From positions 97,360,024 to 97,424,023 of the forward strand of contig CM022945.1 in NCBI GenBank assembly GCA_012931725.1: a DNA stretch of 64,000 bases, in the 5' to 3' direction. The notes below the pieces were generated by a model, which worked only from the letters and a program-made list of their open reading frames with translations, did not search any database and was not told the origin of the DNA. Numbering within the stretch: position 1 is the first letter of the stretch; every line of letters begins with the position of its first letter. The stretch comes from Litsea cubeba. Lineage: Eukaryota; Streptophyta; Magnoliopsida; Laurales; Lauraceae. The position numbers and the translations under genes were made by a program. Shown here one piece after another: positions 55,151 through 64,000 of this stretch.

Positions 55151-56254
55151 AAACAAAAAAGGATGATGGCACATATCAGTGCTCCGTTTTAAGATACAAA
55201 ACCTGTAAATTAACCTGCTCCATATCACCAGAAGTAACTCTACACAGGAATCCATTCTGTTCCAAAAATAAAAATCCATTAAACCAAAAAAAAATGTACA
55301 CAATATGTACCCAATACAACATCCAAAAGGTTTACATCCTGTCCACTATCTGGATCGTGTCCAATACAAAAAAGAAGACGAGGACATTACTAAAAAATAT
55401 GTACATTTCACTCAAAGTGGAGGTGGGAGATATGTCTGCCCATCAATCAATAAGCTCATCTTGTTGGGGAGTCAGACGTCAAGTTGTTGTACCTGCAGAC
55501 ATTTGGATGCGTCGGACTTGCATTCACTCGAGAACTTTAAGAATGCATTTGTGAGAAGCAGAGTGGGTTTTTACATCAGTTCTAATGAATATAAGACAAC
55601 CATCATATTCTGATCATTGCATCTTCATGAAGGATTTTAGTATATGCTAAATTCTTTAGGGGATCATGATTTGAGGCTGAATGAGAACAAGATATAGTCC
55701 ACCTTACTACCCAAGAACAAGCTTTCCACCTCTGAACAAGCCATAAAGCAAATAATGGGATCATGTCTTTTGCAACCACAGATTTCAAAACAGATTCAAA
55801 GATCCACATAAGTTCAGGAAAAAACTTAATGCTATAAACACCAAGCAAACAAGCTTAAAAACACTATGTTTATCATTAACAGAACGAATCCGCCACTCTT
55901 TCTCGCGCATTCATCTGAAATATTTAGATAACAAACTGAACTCTTCTCATATGCAAATCCATTCAAAACCCCCACCTGATTCAATCTATAGTATCCAAAC
56001 AAGCCAGAATGTGTTGTAACAAATACGCTTTATGATTCCAGATAATACCTCTAACACTAGCCTTAAAAGATCTCACAACGAATTTCAATTGAAATTCAGT
56101 TTGCAAATTCTAATAGATTAAGATTCCAACCTGACATGCTTTCCCCAATTTTAGAGCAGAAGCACTCAAATCCCAAGGCCAGAGCTAGGTGCTCTGGTCC
56201 TTGCAAAAGGACCCCTTTTGCAAGAACACCAACTAAATCATTTTCCTTCTTGCC
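55151..56254. other. Sequence between TIR copies, no clear gene
   Basis: About 1.1 kb with several short frames on both strands (for example 55305-55613) and no recognised domain. It may be captured host DNA (3' untranslated sequence of the minus-strand ORF that ends at 56255) or ordinary flank. Confidence 0.35.
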
Positions 56255-56545
56255 TTAATCCCTCGGCGCCGGGCAGTGGTGATCTCGGTCGTAATTCATA
56301 TCCCTGCTGAACCGGATTTTCCTCCTCGGATCCTCACACGGCATGTGATTGGCGACGTCCGCCATGCACGCCTCCACCTCCGCTGCCGGATGCCCAGCCG
56401 AATCAACGACCGCCAGCAGCCTCTCCTTCTGGCGCGGATTGGCAATATTGGAGAGAGCCATGGACCTAGGACCGGACGCCGTCAGTGAGTCGCCAAGTGG
56501 GGTGAAAACGAGAAGGAAGAATACAAAGATGGTGAGAAAGAGCAC
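56255..56545 (-). CDS. Small secreted or membrane-anchored protein ORF of unknown family
   Basis: Minus-strand frame of about 96 residues: a hydrophobic N-terminus (LFLTIFVFFLLVFTPLGDSL), then SMALSNIANPRQKERLLAVV, DSAGHPAAEVEACMADVA and NHMPCEDPRRKIRFSRDMNY, ending HHCPAPRD. Codon composition is GC-richer than the surroundings, unlike random ORFs. There is no ATG before the hydrophobic segment in this frame (the first is SMALSN), and an upstream stop is close, so the 5' end may be missing. It sits between inverted-repeat copies, so it may be a second captured gene piece. I do not recognise it. Confidence 0.5.
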   Translation of the reverse strand: MLFLTIFVFFLLVFTPLGDSLTASGPRSMALSNIANPRQKERLLAVVDSAGHPAAEVEACMADVANHMPCEDPRRKIRFSRDMNYDRDHHCPAPRD

Positions 56546-56589
56546 CGTCGATACGAGATCAAGGATCCGTCATTGCCATTACAAAGACG

Positions 56590-56755
56590 GTGAGAAATCC
56601 CCTCTCCTCCCTCCTCCTCCTCTTCCTCCTCCTCCCCTCTTCTCTATCCTGAAAAACCCAATTATTTTTTTGAGTTCCCGTAGAATGGTCGATATCGACC
56701 ATTTGCTAAATGACAAAAATAAAAATAAAAACGGAGCTTGAGGGCCTTATCCATA
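56590..56755. repeat. Right terminal repeat of the TIR element family
   Basis: CCTGAAAAACCCAATTA, GAGTTCCCGTAGAATGGTCG, ATATCGACCATTTGC and CGGAGCTTGAGGGCC form the inverted complement of 54235-54335 over about 100 bp, including the terminal words (GGCCCTCAAGCTCCG against GGTCCTCAAGGTCCG). It could close a 2.5 kb element starting at 54235, with 54895-55150 as an inner repeat. Confidence 0.6.
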
Positions 56756-58083
56756 CATACGGTGTTTTCAACTCCTCCAAAGTGGTATGAAGTCCTAGGG
56801 GGTCCTGTGGGGTAAATTCCTCATTAATATACTTAATCCCCACACTGTGTTGTCCATACTTTCGATAATGCTTTAGAGGGCAATGGATATACGCACAACA
56901 ATGTGAATCTGGATGGGTGATTTCATAACTCAAGGTAGGATTGGTAGCACAAACACGATCACCACTCACACGATTCAGAACACGATAACCAAATCAAATC
57001 AAATCACATAGGGGTTGATCGGTTCACAAATGGCCAACAAAAGATTAAGATATAACGATCCAAGCAAATGCAGAAGATTTTACGATTTTCCTACACACAA
57101 GGGTTGAATTAGCATTTAGCAAATACACCATAAATCTGATACAAGTATGAAGTGAATAACGAGTGCGAATGTGACATGTAGTCGGTTCATGAAGTTTGGT
57201 TTCTTCAAAGAAGATCAGAATCAGTTTGTTCCATTTACACCATAACTCCGATACAAGTATGTAGTGAATAACGAGTGCAGAATTTTCAAATGTGACATGT
57301 GGTCGGTTCAGGAGTTTGGGTTACTTAAAAAAAAAGGTCAAAATCGATTGGTTCCGTTTGCAAATGAAAACTCACTCAAAATACACTTCATGTAATTTTT
57401 CTCAGAATTAATAAATAAAGATAAATATCTTTAACAGTGTTTCAAAGACCGTGCATGCAGGGGCGTACCTACATGTAACCAGGCGGGTGCAGTCGGTTCG
57501 AAAGTTTTTTTAAATAACACTATAATTTTTTTTTATTTTATTATTAACCTTTTAACTTGACCATCGCCCTGCACCACCCAAATGAAAATCCCGGGTCTGT
57601 CATTGCTTGCATGTCTACTTTTTGTTGGGATGGTTCGGCGATTCAAAGATCAATCATTTTTATGAAGACACAAAAATCAACTCCTTACTAACTATTTAAC
57701 AGTCGGTCGGTTTTGGAAAAATTTTACATACACACTTATAATTCAGTAATTGACAACAATTTTCAGCAATCACAAGTGTCTTATGAGGCTGACATCAAGA
57801 TACACATCAAATCCTAATTCATTCAAAACATATAAAATCATTAGAGAAACTAAAAGAAATCATAGTGAAATATGGATAAAACATAGCATAAAGTTGGCTA
57901 ATATGCAAAAACATAGTAAAATCGAATTACAATAAATATCAAAGCATGATTAATTGAATTTAACTTGTGGGACAAAATATGCAAAAGTGTGAAGCAAGAC
58001 AATGATGATCCTTAGCCTTTTTCTTCTTTTGAAGCATCTTTAGGATTACATGGTGCAAATTTAATACAAATTAGGATTTCATT
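56756..58083. other. Intergenic with a 112-bp imperfect tandem duplication
   Basis: 57121-57233 and 57234-57350 share ACACCATAA...CTCCGATACAAGTATG...AGTGAATAACGAGTGC and a GACATGTNGTCGGTTCA block, at about 112 bp period. 57465-57605 contains GGGGCGTACCTACATG...CCCGGGTCTGTCATTG, reminiscent of terminal sequence of a common plant transposon family. No gene seen. Confidence 0.4.
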
Positions 58084-58320
58084 CTAACTTACAAGTGCAA
58101 CCTTCAAAATAGATTCCGCCCCATTGAGGAAAAGAGGAAGAGAAGAGAAGAGGAGAGGAAGAGAGAGAGAGAAAGAGAGAAGAAGAATAGAGAAGAGAAG
58201 AAGAAGAAATGGGAAGATCGGTAGGAGAAAGTGAGGATGATGAAAGAAAAAGGAAAGTGAAGAAGGAAGAAGAAAGAAGAAAGGAGAAGGAAAAAAAATG
58301 AAGGGGAGGGATCTAGAGTC
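58084..58320. repeat. GA-rich purine tract
   Basis: About 200 bp composed almost wholly of A and G (GAAGAG/GAGAGA words) on the plus strand. A minus-strand open frame (58084-58632) is a consequence of this composition and encodes a Ser/Phe/Leu-rich string without credible domains. Confidence 0.7.
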
Positions 58321-59682
58321 TTTAGAAAGAGGGAGTTGGGTTTTTTTTTTTATGAGCATGTGGGGTCCACATGTGCTAATCATGACCATAGATGAGATAA
58401 GTGAGAGGAAGAGGGGAGAGAAGATGATGAGAAAATTGGGTTTGGTGGTGAGAGGACAGGTTTGACTCTCTGTTGTAAGCATTATATATGAACTTATAGG
58501 TCTCTGGAAATCTATCGTAAGGCTCACAAAATGACAAATTGAAGCGTTCAAAATGAATGTCAACCCCTCCAATGACATCCTGAGGTGAGTCCCACCGTTC
58601 AAATGAGTGTGATGAAATGTGATTAAATCCATCTTCGAAATGAATGATTGGCCTGAAACTCCATCGTGGGGCCCACTTAGAGATAATATGGGGTGTTCAA
58701 GATGAATCCCATACCCTTAAAGGATATATGTTACGATTTCGTAACAAAAGAGTTGTGCCCATTGTCAGATTGGGCACATGAATGATTTAATTTTTCAATT
58801 GATCATCATTCGCCTCACTCAAACTAAAATCCTAGGTCTGTCATTGTGCCTTTTCCTTTGGCATTTGAAATCCCATGTTTATTTCAGCAAAATTTTAAAT
58901 TTCAGCCACCTAAAAGATCTCAAATGACTTTTTAAAATTCTTGAAATTTCACTCTCTATGCATTTGGTTAATGTTCAAAATCCTCCACCAAGAGAAGGGA
59001 TTTGAAATTCCACCTCAAGGAGACACACAACTTTTGGAGAATTAGGAATTCCCCTGAATACGAATTCTTGGAATTTTGGTAAAGAAACAAGCCCTTCGGA
59101 ATCAAGATCATTCTTTGGTCTTTCCTTGCAAAAATATATCATGAAAAAGTGAAATCATTACCCACCATGGCTTGCCTAGCCAACTAGGGCTATGATATGA
59201 GATGAAAATTTCCTATATAGTCTATTCTAAAAAAATGTTGAATTTAAAATCTAACCGTCATCTCGGGAAATGTTCACCAACGAGCATACCTACATGCGGT
59301 CGAGCTCATGGGGCCCACTTAAGATGCCTTCTTTTTAGTGCATATGGGATACATGGAAAGGTCTACTTATGAATTAGGGCCAACAAAAAGAATTAGCCTC
59401 ATCAGATTATTCCAGCCCTTGATTTAATAGCCTTAGTCTTTTAAGAATCAATTCAATGGTGGATAAAGGTATGCTTAGTGACAGATCATAGAGGGTTGAG
59501 ACTTGAGAGTGTAAAAGGGCCTGAAAGGTGTTCCTAAGCGAGTCCCATGGAGCTGAACTTCATATGTTGTAGCTCGCAGGAGAATATTTCTGCAAGTATC
59601 AAATTAGGTTTGGTGACAATTCTCAGGGGTAGTGTGCAAGGATAGGCCCAAGCGCATACCTCACCCTCTAATCAATCCAACT
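58321..59682. other. Intergenic, no gene recognised
   Basis: Contains GGTCTGTCATTGTGCC near 58838, similar to 57592, suggesting another eroded repeat. No credible ORF. Confidence 0.4.
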
Positions 59683-60720
59683 TAAGGGGGGTGTTTGGAA
59701 ACGAGATATTTTAAGATATTTTGCTATATTATCTACTAGTTTACAATGTAATCTATTCACCTAAAAAGGAGGTGTTTGGATAACTTATAAAGTATCTTAT
59801 AATATCTCACATTCTTCCAAAAACCTTCATATTACATTATTCAAGGATATGATATATAAAATAATCTTTAAAAACTCTTTTCTAACTAAGAATGGAGAGT
59901 TTGAGTAAAAACCATAAAAGTGTTCATAAGCAACCATTAATTATAATGGCCCACTATAAGTTTTAACATTTATGAGTCCCACCATTAGATTGGCCCCACA
60001 ATGCTTACAAATTTAATGTGGGGTCCTATAGCATATCACGACTACATAGCCCTTGTTAATTATCACCATTAGGTGGGTCCCACAAATGTCACGCTTGGGG
60101 CTTTCATTGTGATTATCAACATTAGGTAGGTCCCATACTACTAAAATTAGCCGGGTCCCATGATTACCAAAATTGAATTGTGTGGTTGTAATTATCAATT
60201 TGCCATCATTAAATAAGTACCACTATTTGATAGCTCTCCTAGTGTTAATATGACTATCAACATCAAATGGGCCCCACAATGATTTCTCATAAAAAAAGCT
60301 AAATATAGCCATTTGTCATAATCACTATTAGATGTATTATAGTATAGTTACCAACGTTTAGTGGACCCACCTTAATTAAACAACATTGCTTGGATCTCAT
60401 GATTTAAATTTAATCTTATATATTTTTTTTGCAATAGATGGGTCCTACCATGATTATTAACACTTGTGATTACTAATTAATGGGTCCTATGTTGGGTTAA
60501 TTGATTACATTCTCTCCATTTCTTATTTGGTACATCATCTTGGAAATTTTTTTATAAATTGTCAAACACTTCAAAGGTATATTAAAATCTATGAAGACTG
60601 CCAAAACACCATAAGTGACACAATATAATAATATGACACTTTTTTATTCTGTGATAATTAAATCTTACAATATTTAACCTTGTTGGTATTATATTATGCA
60701 CATATCCAAACACCCCCTAA
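59683..60720. mobile_element. PIF/Harbinger-like non-autonomous TIR element
   Basis: The element 59686-60717 starts GGGGGGTGTTTGGAAA and ends ATCCAAACACCCCC, an inverted repeat of about 12-13 bp. It is flanked by TAA at 59683-59685 and 60718-60720, the 3-bp target type of Harbinger elements. It is 1.03 kb and noncoding. The middle (about 60005-60480) contains repeated TTATCAACATTAGGTGGGTC-type words with CCCACAATGA, suggesting an internal degenerate repeat. Confidence 0.65.
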
Positions 60721-60755
60721 GAGTTCATATTTTATTCCCTAAACACATGCGAGAC

Positions 60756-61058
60756 GTGTTTGGATGGATGGTGAATTGAAGTAAAGTGAGGTGAAGCATC
60801 AAATCAAGAGAGAATAAAATATAATGGGTTATGATGGTATTTTATTTTTAGTGGCCTGATAGGAAATCTCTTTTTATTTAAAATATGATGCTTTTCTTGT
60901 CATTTAGTGGAGAAAGAATGTTGCTTTTTAAACTTTTTTTTTAAAAGAAGAGAAAATTTAGAATTTGTGTACTTTTGATATAACCCCTTACCTTTTTTTG
61001 TCGCAATAATGGAGGCTTTACCTTGCTTTACTTCAATTCACGATTCATCCAAAAACAC
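60756..61058. mobile_element. MITE with ~45-bp terminal inverted repeats
   Basis: The left end GTGTTTGGATGGATGGTGAA and on to TTGAAGTAAAG is matched by the right end in inverted form (GTGTTTTTGGATGAATCGTG, AATTGAAGTAAAG). 303 bp, noncoding, AT-rich. Target duplication not clear. A diverged relative is at 49055-49320. Confidence 0.7.
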
Positions 61059-61618
61059 CTCGGCATGAAAACTGGGCCGTGCCTGTAGGACCCACCCTTA
61101 GCTGTGCCGTGCCGCCCATGGGCTATCCCATACGCTTCTTCTAAATTTTCTAAAATTATATATATATATATAAATTGAAATAGACTTTATGGACTTTTAA
61201 GAGTTCTTAAAAATAAAATTGGAACTATCAAAATAAATGTACAAACATTGAGCTGATTTATAAATGAATAATAAATCTTTAATTATTTTAACTTTTATGT
61301 TTTATTTATATAAAAATCATAAATGCTATATATATGGGCCGTGTCGTGCCTTGGCCCAGGCCCCCTGGCCCATCACGGCACAAATAGTTTATGTGTCGAC
61401 GAGGCTCAGGGACCCTTGGCCCAGCACTGCCCAGATGAGGAAACTGGGTCTTATCGTGCTGGTCTGTTGACCAAGTCAATGGCCCCGGCACGATTATTTT
61501 CGTGGCCCACCGTCCAATTTTTCATCTCTAGATACGCCCTTTTATTAAGCTTGGGTACATAAAGATAGGCCCCCACTTGGGCCATCAAAGTCCTTAATAG
61601 CATCTCTCGCGCTCGCGT

Positions 61619-61620
<2 letters not shown>
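61059..61620. repeat. GGCCC/GTGCCGTGCC-rich dispersed repeat and TA repeat
   Basis: Words such as GGGCCGTG, GTGCCGTGCCG, TGGCCCA and CGGCACGA recur on both strands (61065-61125, 61336-61510), separated by a TA microsatellite at 61158-61172. Small ORFs on both strands across the GC-rich part (61264-61562) are not genes. This is immediate upstream DNA of copy 2. Confidence 0.45.
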
Positions 61621-61654
<34 letters not shown>

Positions 61655-61697
61655 GTCTTCTGCACTCACTACTCGTTCCGGAAAGGACAACGCTAGA
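61621..61697 (+). other. CT microsatellite and untranslated first exon of DUF3444 gene copy 2
   Basis: A TCTCTCTC tract (61624-61651) precedes the shared leader ACGTCTTCTGCACTCACTAC. The exon ends at 61697 before donor GTAAGT (61698-61703), as in copy 1. A CT-rich leader is common in plant 5' untranslated regions. Confidence 0.5.
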
Positions 61698-62660
61698 GTA
61701 AGTCTCTCTCTCTCTTGCATTTCATTTCTCTCCCTGTTTTCAATACCAATTGCTCTCTTGTCCTTTTCATCTGGGTCTTTTTCTGAAGCTTTATCTCTCT
61801 CTAAAGTGGGTTTGCTTTGAAATTTGCTCCTCCTCTTCATTTAGTCATTGTTGTAGTGGTAGTAGTAGTATGGACTAGTAGGGTTTGGTTTTGTTTTGCT
61901 GCGAGTTAAAGAGAGAAGTGGGTTTGTACTTTCTTTTTCTCCGGAGACATCCGATAGATAAAAAATGGGAACAGGTACATTAATGTTCTGAAAGAGAAGT
62001 AAAAAGCAAAAGACCAAAACACCCGAAAACATAGATCATAGTTGGAAATGTTGTGATCATTGGGGGTAACTCAGCTTGCATAAATGATTTTCTTCCCACC
62101 ATTGCAACTGCATGAGTTTTTCCATTAAGCATAAATTCCCATGATTAGTTTTTGAACTTTTGATAGATTCTACCAATATCAAACAGTCTCCTTCTATCAT
62201 ATTTCTTTAGATTCCCCAGACTTTGACTTAGTTCTACTCCTTTAATTAAAGCTTTCAGTTCTGCTTCAATTGTGGATTATTAGTCATAATTGCACCTATG
62301 TATGCTGCTAACATTTCTCCGTCCTCATTGCGTATTATTAATTTGTTATGCCTCAAACAATCCCTGCCAACCAAATGAAAGGGTTTAAAGGATCCATCAA
62401 AGTCAGGAGGTGGCATCCACAATATTGGAGGTAGAACTGTTTTTTGACATTATAATACTCTTTTGAATAAAGCTGTTCATTCTCAAAAATGCTCTCTGCC
62501 TTTTATTGTGTTTGAGTTGAATGGCTTGAGGGACCACTTCATGGGAACCCTTCTTGAAAACTAAAACCAATGCTGAGATTGTTGGTGTGTATCAAAGCAA
62601 AACCTCTAAAGAGTGGAATGTGACTAGCAGAAGTGCCAACCTTGAAGTGAAAAAAAGCAT
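61698..62660 (+). other. Intron-like region of copy 2 with empty copia-A site
   Basis: Collinear with 7960-8303 plus 28346-28943 in copy 1. Near 62038-62050 it reads GATCATAGTTGGAAATGTTG: a single CATAG where copy 1 has copia-A between two CATAGs. A likely acceptor lies before about 62667, but I cannot fix it. Confidence 0.7.
62100..62445 (-). pseudogene. RNase H-like fragment in the host intron (copy 2)
   Basis: The minus strand reads LPPILWMPPPDFDGSFKPF, then LIIRNEDGEMLAAYIGAIMT in one frame; AELKALIKGVELSQSLG follows in another. The word order matches the N-terminal half of plant RNase H-like domains. It is better preserved than the copy 1 version, which lacks a few bases after GEMLA. 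Confidence 0.5.
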
Positions 62661-62666
62661 GTGGAA

Positions 62667-64000
62667 ATGAACAAGAGAGCACGAACTTTGACGTCTTTAG
62701 AGAATATGAGACAAAAAAGAGGCAGAATTCGCAGAAATGAGGCAGTAGGGTCCAGTGAGAGTTGTGATAGGAGCACGGACATTGAAGATGTAGCTACAAA
62801 AGAAGATGATGTTGCCAAGCAGAATTCCCAAACAACCAGTAGTCATTATCAGTGGAGATTGTCTAGGCAAAAGAAAAATATAAATTACAATGAAAATTCA
62901 AGTCAACCTGTAGGTGAGAAAGTGAAGGCTTCACATGGTGGGCCTGGTAATCTGGATGTCTTGCCCAGTGATAAACCTGGTGAAGCAAGTTTGGCAGATT
63001 ATCAGGCTGAGGCAACCCGGCTGACTCGTCGTAATGACACTTCTAAACACAATAACTCTAATTCTCTATTCTCTTGGTTACACGTCATGTATTCCACAGC
63101 TTTGAGTCAGAGAAATCAGAAGATAAGTTTGAAGAAGGCCAAATCTGGGTAATGTATGGTAGTGACAATGGCGGCCTTCCTATGTACTATGCCCAGATTA
63201 AGAAAGTTGATTCGCCGAAGTTTATAGTCCACGAAGCCAGGTTGGAGCCTTGTCCTTCAGGGAATGGTATTTTGTGGGCCAGCAACGAGTTACCATTTGG
63301 CTGTGGATCATTTAAGCTTCGGACGGGTGAAACCAAAATCTATGAGACGTCTAGGAGATTCTCACATCAGGTAACAGCAGTGGCGTGGACAGGTGATCAA
63401 TACTCCTTCTTTCCTTGGAACGGAGAAGTTTGGGCAATATACAGGAAGTGGAGTGCTGAGTGGACCCTTACTGACCTGAAGCACTGTGAGTATGAATTGG
63501 TAGAAGTCCTGGAGTATGACTGCCACTCTGCAGTCTACAGAGTTTTGGTTTTGGAAGTGGTGGATGGTTTCAGAATGATTTACAAACGAGCAGGCATCAA
63601 AGTGGACATAAAGCAGAATGAACTGCTGAGATTCTCCCATTGTGTTCCTTCTTTCCATCTAACAGAAGAGAGAGGAGGCAACTTGAGAGGCTATTTTGTG
63701 CTTGATCCTGCAGCAATGCCGGATTCCAAACAGGACAAAGTGGAAGAGAAAAATGTATCTGAACAAAGAGCATGTGAAGGCAAGCAAGAGAAAAGTATGC
63801 CATTCAATAGGATATTTGAATGGCCGACTAGTCCATTTACAAGACACAATTGTGCGATTAGTCTTTTAGGTGGCTACACAAAATCAACTGCATCGTCGAT
63901 GGCACTCTCTTCAGAGGAAGCCAAAGATTCACAAACCTTTGGAGAATGGGCCCACCTTGGTTTTTTGGAGGTTGGATGCCGTGTGGAGCCTGCAGAGTTG
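62667..64000 (+). pseudogene. DUF3444-domain protein, copy 2 (continues past the window)
   Basis: Starts MNKRARTLTSLENM. The first frame runs to about 63082, where 7 bp (GTGTCCT in copy 1, 29384-29390) are absent. After this it leaves frame and stops at 63152. The DUF3444 frame then reads FEEGQIWVMYGSDNGGLPMY, FGCGSFKLRTGET, GEVWAIYRKWSAEWTLTDLK, FSHCVPSFHLTEERGGNLRG and YFVLDPAAMP, retaining the canonical domain end that copy 1 lost. It continues open to position 64000 with PFNRIFEWPTSPFTRHN. If TTACAG at the copy 1 site is a splice acceptor, the 7-bp loss may affect splicing rather than reading frame. No J domain is visible. Confidence 0.65.

Noticed and set aside
54743..55303. 186-residue minus-strand ORF with repeated STIKVVDTDNDCI
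   Set aside because: The repeat is the 66-bp tandem array read in the antisense direction; the real coding relic here is the plus-strand PPR fragment.
58084..58632. 182-residue minus-strand ORF
   Set aside because: Translation of a GA-rich purine tract plus flanking sequence; low complexity.
61264..61562. ORFs on both strands in GC-rich sequence
   Set aside because: Overlapping frames in a dispersed GGCCC-rich repeat; no family resemblance.

Overview
The window is a repeat-rich stretch of an angiosperm nuclear genome. The evidence is plant-type Ty1/copia and Ty3/gypsy (Athila-type) LTR retrotransposons, a MULE transposase gene with introns, plant receptor-kinase and DUF3444 coding sequence, and MITEs. 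I cannot name the species; nothing points to a grass. No prokaryotic gene organisation, rRNA, CRISPR array or convincing functional tRNA gene was seen.

Layout. 1-475: end of an LTR whose element continues outside the window, inserted in a MULE transposase gene (476-1747, minus). 2071-7859: a rearranged gag-only LTR element with target duplication TAACT. 7916-34600: copy 1 of a host gene fragment (untranslated first exon, intron, DUF3444 domain) cut by two copia elements. Copia-A (8304-28340, duplication CATAG) lies in the intron and itself carries a 12.6 kb Athila-type gypsy element (11560-24197, duplication GCTCT). A 3.7 kb gag-only copia (29771-33480, duplication GAGTG) lies inside the DUF3444 domain. 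35985-42763: copia-B (duplication AAAGA), structurally complete but full of stops and frameshifts. 42769-50500: mostly intergenic, with a decayed gene fragment near 44.15-44.4 kb and a WAK-like receptor kinase (46827-48000, minus), with possible short upstream exons and a duplicated GACGTCA promoter element. 50.4-52.2 kb: a gypsy 5' end remnant. 53.5-53.9 kb: SINE-like sequences. 54.2-56.75 kb: terminal-inverted-repeat elements carrying a PPR-DYW gene fragment and a second ORF. 56.8-61.6 kb: MITEs, a Harbinger-like TIR element and simple repeats. 61655-64000: copy 2 of the DUF3444 gene, without the two copia insertions; it preserves the empty copia-A site.

Together the sequence records stepwise insertion. 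The host duplication predates the copia-A and gag-only copia insertions, and the Athila element entered copia-A afterwards. By eye, LTR pairs differ by about 0.6% (Athila), 0.8% (copia-A), 1.5% (copia-B) and 3% (gag-only copia), excluding gaps. None of the elements looks coding-intact.

The least expected pattern is that several unrelated element families each carry their own short CpG-containing palindrome, repeated many times in noncoding DNA: TTCTACCGGTAGAA in Athila, GGTCGACC in copia-A, a GCTATAGCGAGG form in the gag-only copia, CCGAACA/TGTTCGG in a MULE intron, and GGTCGATATCGACC in the TIR elements. This is the strongest candidate here for an undescribed feature. Any function is inference.
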